From positions 1-16,992 of the forward strand of contig UQOW01000024.1 in assembly GCA_900542805.1 (NCBI GenBank): a DNA stretch of 16,992 nucleotides. Direction: 5' to 3'. The first letter of the stretch is position 1. Each line of letters begins with the position of its first letter. Positions 1 to 6,721 of the stretch are shown here, piece after piece. The DNA comes from an uncultured Sutterella sp. (GTDB taxonomy: Bacteria > Pseudomonadota > Gammaproteobacteria > Burkholderiales > Burkholderiaceae_F). Position numbers and translations under genes: made by a program. A model generated the notes under the pieces. The model worked only from the letters and a program-made list of their open reading frames with translations. It had not been told where the DNA came from and did not search any database.

Positions 1-1
1 C

Positions 2-66
2 GCGCGGCTTATATCGCCGCCCTGAAGGACGGAGCTTGACGCCGCAATTTGGTAAAGGGTGCGAAA
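2..66 (+). repeat. Left copy of terminal inverted repeat with hairpin
   Basis: The reverse complement of 2-45 matches 16935-16978 at 39 of 44 positions. Similarity continues inward through a GGTAAA block and a GGTG-N-GAAA block, so the repeat is about 65 bases long with small indels. Both copies contain a short stem closed by TTCA (CCGTCC/GGGCGG here, read on the minus strand) followed by an identical ATATAAGCCGCGC. The hairpin resembles the GC-rich terminal hairpin found after tnpB in IS200/IS605-type elements. No tnpB is visible beside it. In the right copy the inner edge is the ribosome binding site and start codon of a decayed AAA-ATPase gene. Here the matching position reads AAA instead of ATG and no such ORF follows. 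Confidence 0.6.
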
Positions 67-94
67 AAAGCCTGAGAGGCACAGAGTCTCTCAG
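63..94 (-). terminator. Intrinsic terminator reading leftward
   Basis: CTGAGAG (72-78) pairs perfectly with CTCTCAG (88-94) around a nine-base loop. Read on the minus strand, the stem is followed at once by a C and a run of six T (complement of 64-69). On the plus strand there is no T run directly after the stem, so it should act on leftward transcription. No minus-strand gene lies between here and argG. It would end either an antisense or small RNA starting in the argG leader region, or a transcript from a gene now lost. Confidence 0.5.
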
Positions 95-320
95 ATCGAC
101 TTTTCTTAAGGAGAAATCTGTTTTTCATAGAAAGGATCAAAACTGCAAAAGAGAGGGGACGGTGCGTTCCGATTCGTTTCTCGATTGAAAAAAGTGAAGG
201 TTTCCGGCGCGCTTCCTGCCCTCGAGAGGCGCCTAGGGAAAACGTCCGTAGCCAAGTTAATCGCCGACAAGTTCGCGCTTTAAATACGCTTTCTTCCCGA
301 AAGAATCTCGGGAGGACGCC

Positions 321-326
321 TATAAT
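321..326 (+). promoter_or_regulatory. Candidate -10 box for argG
   Basis: A perfect TATAAT lies 114 bases upstream of the argG start. No good -35 hexamer stands 16-18 bases upstream (CGAAAG and neighbours), so the promoter would need an activator or the call may be wrong. The predicted transcript start near 333 gives a leader of about 108 bases that contains the 385-409 hairpin. Confidence 0.35.
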
Positions 327-384
327 TTAACGTGATGTGTTGTGGGTAGGATTTAAGAATCTTTCCTTCAAGGGGAACAATTTC

Positions 385-430
385 GGTTTTCGGAGGTATT
401 TCGAAAACCTTTGTTTTTTCTTTTTGTTTT
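385..430 (+). terminator. Terminator-like hairpin in the argG leader
   Basis: GGTTTTCG (385-392) pairs perfectly with CGAAAACC (402-409). About twenty bases that are nearly all T follow (410-430). The stem is short and only half GC, but the T tract is unusually long. It ends 10 bases before the argG ATG. A GGAGG sits across the edge of its loop. The position suggests premature termination (attenuation) of the argG transcript, or protein-controlled folding. No alternative antiterminator pairing was found inside the predicted leader. Confidence 0.5.
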
Positions 431-440
431 AGGTGCAACG

Positions 441-1781
441 ATGTCTCAAACCATTCTTCAAAGCGTTCCGGTCGGGAAAAAGGTCGGTATTGCGTTTTCC
501 GGCGGCCTTGACACGAGTGCTGCTCTGCGGTGGATGAAAAATAAAGGTGCGTTCCCGTATGCCTACACGGCCAATTTGGGCCAGCCCGATGAATCGGACT
601 ACGAGGCTATTCCGCGCCGCGCTATGGAGTACGGAGCTGAAAATGCCCGCTTAATCGATTGCCGTCATCAGCTTGTGGCCGAAGGCATCTCGGCGATCCA
701 GTCCAATGCATTTCACATCTATACGGCAGGTCTCCCGTATTTCAATACCACGCCCTTGGGACGCGCCGTCACGGGCACGATGCTTGTTTCCGCGATGCGC
801 GAAGACGGTGTGAATATTTGGGGAGACGGATCGACCTACAAGGGTAATGATATCGAGCGCTTTTACCGGTACGGGCTTCTTGTCAATCCCAATTTGCAGA
901 TTTACAAGCCCTGGCTCGATACCCGGTTCATTGCCGAACTCGGCGGGCGTGCCGAGATGTCGGCGTTTCTTACGGCCCAAGGCTTTGCCTATCGCATGAA
1001 GGCGGAAAAAGCCTATTCGACCGATTCGAATATGCTCGGGGCAACGCACGAAGCCAAGGACTTAGAGCAACTTTCCACATCGATGAAGATTGTCGAGCCG
1101 ATTATGGGCGTGGCTTTCTGGGACGAGAAGGTCCCCGTTGCGCCGGAAGTCGTGACGGTCCGCTTTGAAGAAGGACAGCCCGTGGCGTTAAACGGTCGCG
1201 AGTTTAACGACTCCGTGGAATTGATGCTCGAAGCCAATCGCATCGGCGGTCGGCACGGTCTCGGGATGACCGATCAAATCGAAAACCGTATTATCGAAGC
1301 CAAGAGCCGCGGTATTTACGAGGCTCCGGGAATGGCGCTTTTGTACATTGCCTACGAGCGTCTCGTGTCGGGTATTCACAACGAGGATACAATCGAGCAG
1401 TACCACATCAACGGGCGCAAACTCGGGAGGCTTCTCTATCAAGGTCGCTGGTTTGACAGTCAGGCCATCATGCTCCGGGAAAGTGCCATGCGCTGGGTGG
1501 CGCGCCCGATTACGGGTGAAGTGACGCTCGAGCTGCGTCGCGGCAATGACTTTACAATTTTGGATACCAAGTCCCCGAATTTAACGTACGAGCCCTCGAG
1601 ACTGACGATGGAAAAGGGCGACTCGATGTTCACGGCCGTGGACCGTATCGGTCAGTTGACGATGCGTAACCTGGACATCACCGATACGCGCGAAAAGCTG
1701 CGTACGTACGCCAAGACGGGACTCTTAAGTTCCGATGCATCCACGATTGTTCCGATGCTGGCGGATAGCAAAAAAGAATAA
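441..1781 (+). CDS. argG: Argininosuccinate synthase
   Basis: This cytoplasmic enzyme condenses citrulline and aspartate, with ATP cleavage to AMP and pyrophosphate, to argininosuccinate in arginine synthesis. The 446-residue product matches the E. coli-type ArgG, which is about 447 residues, nearly end to end. The ATP-binding P-loop AFSGGLDTS is at residues 18-26. Family blocks such as EKAYSTDSN and the TGEVTLELRRGND stretch are intact. I chose ATG 441, giving MSQTILQ, over the longer TTG frame at 411. That extension adds a hydrophobic MFFLFVLGA stretch absent from the family and encoded by the T-rich tract of the leader hairpin. A modest AGGTG stands 7 bases ahead. A strong terminator follows at 1808-1849, so argG is probably transcribed alone. 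Confidence 0.97.
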   Translation: MSQTILQSVPVGKKVGIAFSGGLDTSAALRWMKNKGAFPYAYTANLGQPDESDYEAIPRRAMEYGAENARLIDCRHQLVAEGISAIQSNAFHIYTAGLPYFNTTPLGRAVTGTMLVSAMREDGVNIWGDGSTYKGNDIERFYRYGLLVNPNLQIYKPWLDTRFIAELGGRAEMSAFLTAQGFAYRMKAEKAYSTDSNMLGATHEAKDLEQLSTSMKIVEPIMGVAFWDEKVPVAPEVVTVRFEEGQPVALNGREFNDSVELMLEANRIGGRHGLGMTDQIENRIIEAKSRGIYEAPGMALLYIAYERLVSGIHNEDTIEQYHINGRKLGRLLYQGRWFDSQAIMLRESAMRWVARPITGEVTLELRRGNDFTILDTKSPNLTYEPSRLTMEKGDSMFTAVDRIGQLTMRNLDITDTREKLRTYAKTGLLSSDASTIVPMLADSKKE

Positions 1782-1807
1782 GGCGCCCGGCGGCTCGGTT
1801 CATTCAC

Positions 1808-1849
1808 CCCTTCGCAGGCGGCGCAAAAAGACGCTTGCGAAGGGTTTTT
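1808..1849 (+). terminator. Intrinsic terminator of argG
   Basis: A 13-base stem (1808-1820 with 1832-1844), one G-T wobble and an 11-base loop are followed by TTTTT. It begins 26 bases after the argG stop. The longest open frame of the next gene starts inside this structure (1835), which argues for a later start there. Confidence 0.9.
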
Positions 1850-1861
1850 ATTGGTTTTGCG

Positions 1862-2809
1862 ATGAAAAATAAACAGTCGACAAAGGAAATGACCTTAAAG
1901 GGTTATGCTCGGCACGATGAGGGCGATAGCCGGTATTTGCATGCGACCGGGCGCGTGAAGACCGACGTTTTCGGCGTGGCGGTCTTTTTAACGCTCGGGT
2001 TTGCTTTTGTGGAACTGATCGGGGGTCTGTGGGGCAATTCCCTCGCACTTGTGAGCGATGCCTGGCACATGATTACCGACTCGCTGAGCCTGTTTTTAGC
2101 GCTTCTTGCCAATTGGATTGCCACCAAAGGTGCCGATTCGGATCACAGTTTCGGACACGCCCGTGTCGAGGCCCTTGCGGCCTTTATCAACGCCCTTGCC
2201 ATGCTCGGAGTCGTGGTGTGGATTTTCGTGCAGGCGGCGATTCGTCTGACCGATCCCCCGCAGGTTCAAGGCGGTGTGGTGATGGGAATTGCTTCGGTCG
2301 GTCTTTTGATGAACCTCGCTGTCATCGGGTCGCTTTCGCGCGATAAGAAGAACATGAACACACGGGCGGCCCTCCTGCATGTCGCGGGGGACCTCATGGG
2401 ATCGGTTGCAGCAATCGTTGCGGGCGGCCTTGTGTATTTCGCAGGGCCGAGATTTTCCGTAGCAGACCCGATTTTGTCGGTTTTCGTCGGGCTCCTTTTA
2501 CTGCGGGCGACATATTCGATTTTCAAAGAGTCGGTGCCTGTTCTTTTGGATGCCGTTCCCGAAGGCGTCGATTACAACGCCGTCGGAGACGCGCTGGCAC
2601 AAATCCCGGGCGTCAAAGAAGTCCATGATTTACACGTTTGGATGATGGCACCGGGCCATTCGGCAATTTCGGCGCATTTACATACCGATGCCGAGGAAAA
2701 CTGGGATGCGATGCTTGCTCTCGCGCGCCGTACCCTTTCCGAGCGTTTCGGAATCGATCACATTACCTTGCAGCCCGAACGCCGGCAGAAGAGGTCTCCG
2801 AATCGCTAA
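1862..2809 (+). CDS. Cation diffusion facilitator, zinc-type (CzcD/ZitB-like)
   Basis: This inner-membrane proton-coupled exporter probably removes Zn(II), and possibly Cd(II) or Co(II), from the cytoplasm. The 315-residue product has six predicted membrane segments between about residues 35 and 220. The two intramembrane metal-site motifs of CzcD/ZitB proteins are both present: HxxxD at H69/D73 and HxxxD at H173/D177. The HxxxD pair favours zinc over the DxxxD iron/manganese types. A cytoplasmic ferredoxin-like domain with EVHDLHVW follows at residues 253-260. The ATG at 1862 is chosen because the upstream frame runs into the argG terminator. Its ribosome binding site is poor, and ATG 1889 is an alternative. 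rng follows 66 bases later. No metal-regulator site was recognised upstream. Confidence 0.88.
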   Translation: MKNKQSTKEMTLKGYARHDEGDSRYLHATGRVKTDVFGVAVFLTLGFAFVELIGGLWGNSLALVSDAWHMITDSLSLFLALLANWIATKGADSDHSFGHARVEALAAFINALAMLGVVVWIFVQAAIRLTDPPQVQGGVVMGIASVGLLMNLAVIGSLSRDKKNMNTRAALLHVAGDLMGSVAAIVAGGLVYFAGPRFSVADPILSVFVGLLLLRATYSIFKESVPVLLDAVPEGVDYNAVGDALAQIPGVKEVHDLHVWMMAPGHSAISAHLHTDAEENWDAMLALARRTLSERFGIDHITLQPERRQKRSPNR

Positions 2810-2875
2810 AATGCCTCTACATTTTTCGACTTTTGTGCTCGATCTTCCCCGATACGGCAGACCGGGCGGTCAGTT

Positions 2876-4330
2876 ATGCAAGAAATTTTGATCAACTGCT
2901 CCCCGCGCGAGACACGTGTGGCGCTTTTAGAGCAGGGCGTGCTCGAAGATTTACACATTGAGCGCGCTGCCGAACGCGGGATTGTCGGCAACGTCTATAT
3001 GGGGCGCGTCCTACGCGTTCTTCCGGGCATGCAGTCGGCCTTTTTGGACATCGGTCTTGAGCGCAGTGCCTTTCTTCACATCATCGACATCGAGCAGCAC
3101 GTGCCCGAAGATCAAATTAAGCCCATCGAAAAGATTCTTTCCGAAGGGCAAAGCCTGATGGTGCAGGTGGCCAAAGACCCGATCGGCACCAAAGGGGCAC
3201 GTCTGACAACGACGATTTCGCTTGCCGGTCGAAAACTCGTGTATCTACCCGGCGATTCACACATCGGCGTGTCGCAGCGCATCGAAGATGAGGCACGGCG
3301 CGAGGAATTGCGCGACCAAATGACACGTCTGCGCCCGGAGACGGAAAAGGGCGGCTACATCGTTCGCACCTGTGCCGAACAAAGCGCCAAGGACTGTGAA
3401 TTCTTGCGGGATATGGAGTACTTGGGACGCCTTTGGACCGAGATTAAAAATAAGGCCGTTCACCGGGCTGCCCCTTGCCTTTTGTACGAGGACCTCTCGC
3501 TTGCCCAGCGCGTCTTGCGTGACATGGTGCAGACACAGACCGATATCATCTGGGTCGATAACCGTGAGCTTTTCGAGGCCTTAAAGGTTTTTGCCGGACG
3601 CTTTGTCCCGTCGGCCTTAAAGCGATTGGAGCTCTACGAGAGCGACAGGCCCCTTTTCGAAGTGCGCGGAATCGATCGGGAAATCGCCAAGGCCCTTAAG
3701 CGTCGCGTGGACCTATCGTCAGGCGGGTATCTGGTGTTCGATCAGACCGAGGCGATGACGACCATCGATGTCAATACCGGAGCCTTTGTCGGAAAGCGCG
3801 ATTTTTCCGAAACGATTTTCAAAACGAATTTGGAAGCCGCGCAGATGATTGCCCGGCAACTGCGCCTACGCAATCTCGGGGGCATCATCATCATCGATTT
3901 TATCGATATGACCAGCGAAGAGAATCGCGCGGCCGTTCTCTCGGAACTGCGTCGTGCCGTCAGTCTCGATCACACGAAACTGACGGTTTCGGAATTTACC
4001 GAACTTGGGCTTGTGGAAATGACGCGCAAGAGAACGCGTGAGTCCCTCGCTCATGTCTTATGCGAAACGTGCCCGATTTGCGGCGGACGCGGCCAGATTA
4101 AGACAGCGCGCACCGTCTGCTACGAAATCATGCGGGAGACACTCAGGGAATTTCGACAGTACCGTGATGCCAAGAGCTTTAAGATTTTGGCGAGCCAATC
4201 TGTCATTGATTTTTTCTTAGAAGACGAGTCGGCTGCTTTAGATCTGCTGCAGGAAATGATGGGGAAAGTCGTTCTCCTTGAGGTCGAGCCGAGCTACACG
4301 CAAGAAGAGTACGACGTCGTCATCCTTTGA
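2876..4330 (+). CDS. rng: Ribonuclease G
   Basis: This endoribonuclease of the RNase E/G family matures the 5' end of 16S rRNA and cuts AU-rich single-stranded mRNA. The 484-residue product has the short RNase G layout without the long degradosome tail of RNase E. The S1 RNA-binding domain spans about residues 38-125. The Mg-binding aspartates correspond to D298 (TTIDVNTG) and D341 (IIIIDFIDM). The zinc-link cysteines are C399 and C402 (CPIC). Spacing between these sites (43 and 101 residues) matches E. coli RNase E D303, D346 and C404 as I remember them. maf, a frequent upstream partner, is absent and the CDF gene stands there instead. The 3' end overlaps the convergent MFS gene by 11 bases with no visible terminator. 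Confidence 0.96.
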   Translation: MQEILINCSPRETRVALLEQGVLEDLHIERAAERGIVGNVYMGRVLRVLPGMQSAFLDIGLERSAFLHIIDIEQHVPEDQIKPIEKILSEGQSLMVQVAKDPIGTKGARLTTTISLAGRKLVYLPGDSHIGVSQRIEDEARREELRDQMTRLRPETEKGGYIVRTCAEQSAKDCEFLRDMEYLGRLWTEIKNKAVHRAAPCLLYEDLSLAQRVLRDMVQTQTDIIWVDNRELFEALKVFAGRFVPSALKRLELYESDRPLFEVRGIDREIAKALKRRVDLSSGGYLVFDQTEAMTTIDVNTGAFVGKRDFSETIFKTNLEAAQMIARQLRLRNLGGIIIIDFIDMTSEENRAAVLSELRRAVSLDHTKLTVSEFTELGLVEMTRKRTRESLAHVLCETCPICGGRGQIKTARTVCYEIMRETLREFRQYRDAKSFKILASQSVIDFFLEDESAALDLLQEMMGKVVLLEVEPSYTQEEYDVVIL

Positions 4331-5504
4331 TAAGCGGCTCTTTGCGCGGGATTTCTCGGAGCATAAAAGCGCCGAGAGCGCATAGGGCCGAAAGCGCAAT
4401 TAAGACTGTAAAGACGACGGTAAGCGACGTGGCATCGGCCAACTTCCCGAGAATCGGCACAAAAAGGCCTCCGACGCTAAAACTCAATCCCAATGTGACG
4501 CCCGAGGCAAAACCGATGTTTTTCGCCAGGTACGTTTGTCCGAGGACGACGAAAGCCGGGTACGGCGCATTGATGCCGAAACTTAACACCATCAAGACAA
4601 CGTAAATCCAGAAAATATTCGGGCATAAGACAAGCGCAGCCGTACTCGGAACGAGCACCAGGGATCCCAAGCGCAGCATTCGAATCAGACCGATTCTGTC
4701 ACCTAAGTATCCGCCTAGGAGCGTCATCGCAGCGCAGCCGAAGGCAAGAACAGCAATCGTCGTTCCGGCGACGGCCTCGGTCACGCCGAGCGTGCGGATG
4801 CAGTAAAGCGGCAGAAAGGCCGAGACCGTACAAAAGACAACCGAGCGCCCGATAATAACCAGCGTCAGACGCGCAAAAGCATGCCAATCGTTAGTACCCT
4901 CTCGGGAACGAACTTTGCAATCGGGTGCGTTTTCCGAACGACTTTGCGCCGTTGCCTGTGTCAGGCGAGCGTTTAGGATTAAAAGGACGAGGGCAAAAGC
5001 AATACCGAAAATGCCGAAAAGTGCCGTGCCTTTAAGACCCCAGAGCGTGACGGCCCAGACGGCAATCAGGGGACCGAACCCGAATCCGGCGTTGCCGCCG
5101 ACGGAAAAAATCCCGATGCCGGTGCTCTTTTGTTTGCCGGCTAAAAAGTTGACCGATCGTGCGGCCTGCGGGTGAAAGATGGCCGATCCGATTCCCATGA
5201 GCGTGACGCCGGCAAAAACGGTCCGGTACCCGCTCACAAACCCCGTCAGGGCCAGACCGATACCCGAGAGCAGAACCCCCGTTGCCATGAGGGCGTTTTT
5301 GTCAGACCGATCGGCTAAAAGACCGAAAACCGGTTGCACGGCCGACGATAGGCACGAGGAGGCAAACATCAGTCCGGCAATTTCCGTGTAGCTTAAGTGG
5401 TAATAAAGCGCAAAAAACGGCAGGAGCGCCGGAAGAGCCCCCGGAGGCAAATCGGCTACGGCGTGTGCGGCCGAAAGAATGCAAATGTAGCCCTTGTGCA
5501 TCAT
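4320..5504 (-). CDS. MFS transporter, fosmidomycin-resistance (Fsr)-like
   Basis: This is a 12-segment major facilitator superfamily permease of 394 residues. The order of motifs resembles E. coli Fsr: an N-terminal histidine-containing helix, motif A-like GLLADRSDKN at 61-70, GIGSAIFHPQAAR at 104-116 and SVGGNAGFGFGP at 134-145. Fsr exports fosmidomycin, but the native substrate of most relatives is unknown, so drug efflux is only a guess. AGGAAT on the minus strand stands about 6 bases before the first of two consecutive ATGs, supporting 5504. The permease gene at 5529-6344 lies 24 bases upstream on the same strand, so the two are probably co-transcribed. Confidence 0.85.
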   Translation of the reverse strand: MMHKGYICILSAAHAVADLPPGALPALLPFFALYYHLSYTEIAGLMFASSCLSSAVQPVFGLLADRSDKNALMATGVLLSGIGLALTGFVSGYRTVFAGVTLMGIGSAIFHPQAARSVNFLAGKQKSTGIGIFSVGGNAGFGFGPLIAVWAVTLWGLKGTALFGIFGIAFALVLLILNARLTQATAQSRSENAPDCKVRSREGTNDWHAFARLTLVIIGRSVVFCTVSAFLPLYCIRTLGVTEAVAGTTIAVLAFGCAAMTLLGGYLGDRIGLIRMLRLGSLVLVPSTAALVLCPNIFWIYVVLMVLSFGINAPYPAFVVLGQTYLAKNIGFASGVTLGLSFSVGGLFVPILGKLADATSLTVVFTVLIALSALCALGAFMLREIPRKEPLIKG

Positions 5505-5528
5505 GCGTCGATTCCTGCCTTTTACCGG

Positions 5529-6344
5529 TTAAAACGCAATGTACGAGCGGTAGAGCATATACGCGGCGATGATAAATAGGTTACAGGCAAAGAGGCGTTT
5601 AAGGGGTTTTGTATTAATACTGTGGGCCACTTTTGCACCCAGGGGAGCAATGAGGAAACTGGCGCAAGCACATAGGAAAAGCGCCGGAAGGTGGATAAAG
5701 CCGGCCGTGACCGGCAGACCCGGGAGCCCCGCGATGCCAAGACCCGACCAGATGTAGCCGATGCTTCCGAAAACCGCAATCGGAAAGCCCAAAGCGGCCG
5801 ATGTGCCGACGGCTTTTTTCATCGGGACGTTGCAGTAAACCATAAGCGGGACGGAGATAAAGCCCCCCCCCGCACCGACGAACGCGCTGACGGCACCGAT
5901 GAAAAGACCGGCGATAAACATGCCGAGGATGCCCGGAAGTTCCCGCGTCGGAGACGGTTTGGCATCTAAAAACATCTTGGTTGCCGAAAACCCGACAAAA
6001 AGCGCAAAAATCAACGCAATGACCGCTGTCGAAAGAAGCGAAGAAATCTTTGCCCCGAGTACGGCACCGACGAGAATTCCCGGAGCGACGGAAAAGACTA
6101 CGCGCCACAAAACGGCACCGCGCTTGTTGTGTGCGTACATCGAGGATAGGGACGTAAAGACAATGGTTCCCAAGGACGTGGCGATGGCCACATGTACGAC
6201 GACGTTGTCACCGATTCCGGTATACGGGAGCAAAAACGTAAAAAAAGGCGTCAGAATCATTCCGCCGCCGATGCCGAGTAGGCCGGCCAAAAACCCGACG
6301 AAAACGCCCATCGCAAGAAGACAGGCTATGAGAGTTACGGTCAT
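5529..6344 (-). CDS. TSUP (TauE/SafE) family permease
   Basis: This 271-residue integral membrane protein of the TSUP family (DUF81) has about eight helices in two repeats. Its relatives export sulfite, sulfoacetate or other small organosulfur anions, or take up sulfate or thiosulfate. The substrate here cannot be read from sequence. The paired glycine signatures are present: GIGGGMILTPF at 24-34 and GAGGGFISVPL at 157-167. The second motif is encoded by an uninterrupted run of nine G (plus-strand C run at 5863-5871), a potential slippage site. The start lacks a clear Shine-Dalgarno sequence, but the N-terminus fits the family. A minus-strand TATAAT stands about 40 bases upstream, and the Fsr-like gene follows. 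Confidence 0.87.
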   Translation of the reverse strand: MTVTLIACLLAMGVFVGFLAGLLGIGGGMILTPFFTFLLPYTGIGDNVVVHVAIATSLGTIVFTSLSSMYAHNKRGAVLWRVVFSVAPGILVGAVLGAKISSLLSTAVIALIFALFVGFSATKMFLDAKPSPTRELPGILGMFIAGLFIGAVSAFVGAGGGFISVPLMVYCNVPMKKAVGTSAALGFPIAVFGSIGYIWSGLGIAGLPGLPVTAGFIHLPALFLCACASFLIAPLGAKVAHSINTKPLKRLFACNLFIIAAYMLYRSYIAF

Positions 6345-6382
6345 AAAAAGTCTTGAAACAGTGCAAAAACAGGGATTTACGC

Positions 6383-6388
6383 ATTATA
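6383..6388 (-). promoter_or_regulatory. Candidate -10 box for the TSUP-MFS pair
   Basis: The minus strand reads TATAAT here, about 39 bases before the permease ATG, giving a short leader. No good -35 match is present at 16-18 bases, so support rests on the -10 alone. Confidence 0.35.
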
Positions 6389-6534
6389 CGAGAGGGGTAT
6401 TTGCCCTTTTGCGTACGCGGGTTGCCCCGTGAGGCTTTGTGAACAAAAACGAAACAACCCTAGGGAAAATACCTAGGCATCGGTCATCGGCCCCAGAGGA
6501 GTTTTTAATGCTTTGAATTTGCAGAAAAAATCAT

Positions 6535-6564
6535 TTGTCAAGGGTTAAGTAAACACAAGATATT
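6535..6564 (+). promoter_or_regulatory. Candidate nrdD promoter
   Basis: TTGTCA (6535-6540) and GATATT (6559-6564), 18 bases apart, form a plausible sigma-70 promoter. The -10 lies inside the first NrdR box, as expected for repression by promoter occlusion. The leader would be about 150 bases. Confidence 0.4.
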
Positions 6565-6568
6565 GTGT
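6553..6568 (+). promoter_or_regulatory. NrdR box 1
   Basis: ACACAAGATATTGTGT is a near-perfect palindrome that fits the NrdR consensus (acaCwAtATaTwGtgt). The symmetry extends two bases further out on each side (AA...TT). NrdR is a zinc-ribbon/ATP-cone repressor that senses the nucleotide pool and controls ribonucleotide reductase genes. The site stands directly upstream of nrdD. Confidence 0.85.
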
Positions 6569-6583
6569 TTTCTACGAAAATAA

Positions 6584-6599
6584 CCACTACATCATGCAT
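6584..6599 (+). promoter_or_regulatory. NrdR box 2, degenerate
   Basis: CCACTACATCATGCAT matches ACACTATATCTTGTGT at 11 of 16 positions. It starts exactly 31 bases after box 1, the three-helical-turn spacing typical of NrdR box pairs. Alone it would be weak; the spacing supports it. Confidence 0.6.
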
Positions 6600-6721
6600 T
6601 CTTACGGTTGATTTCGTTCTCGCTTTTTGCTAGGGTGCGTCCCGCCGATCGGACTTCGAAAGATGCGCGCGCGTGTGTGTCTTTTGCGCAAATCCGATGC
6701 TTACGAGCACGAGGAATAAAG

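Larger units (their letters stand above)
67..440 (+). other. argG upstream region, 374 bases without a gene
   Basis: No ORF with coding character, tRNA or known riboswitch was recognised. The region holds the minus-strand terminator near 63-94, a TATAAT box at 321-326, a small TCCCGA/TCGGGA dyad at about 295-313 just upstream of that box, and a terminator-like hairpin at 385-409 followed by a long T-rich tract. I found no convincing ArgR box and no leader peptide rich in arginine codons. The only short ATG frame near the promoter, at about 334, ends after four codons. Confidence 0.5.
6345..6721. other. Divergent control region between TSUP and nrdD
   Basis: This 377-base stretch has no credible gene. 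From left to right it holds a minus-strand TATAAT for the permease (6383-6388), two CCTAGG hexamers 13 bases apart (6459 and 6472), a candidate nrdD promoter (6535-6564), an NrdR box and a weaker second one (6553-6599), and a leader of about 150 bases before nrdD. The leader has a (GT)-rich patch near 6672-6681 and a long-range ATCGGA/TCCGAT pairing. I could not assign a known riboswitch to it. No full FNR site (TTGAT-N4-ATCAA) was found. Confidence 0.5.

Noticed and set aside
411..440. Longer argG frame starting at TTG 411
   Set aside because: The added residues come from the T-rich tract of the leader hairpin and are absent from the ArgG family; ATG 441 gives the normal N-terminus.
1835..1861. 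Upstream extension of the CDF gene
   Set aside because: It begins inside the argG terminator stem, so it is unlikely to be on the message in usable form.
5899..6432. 177-codon plus-strand ORF opposite the TSUP gene
   Set aside because: It is a Thr/Arg/Pro-rich antisense shadow of a clear membrane protein, with no recognisable domain.
6608..6621. TTGAT as an FNR site before nrdD
   Set aside because: Only one half-site; the second half (TTCTC) does not match ATCAA.
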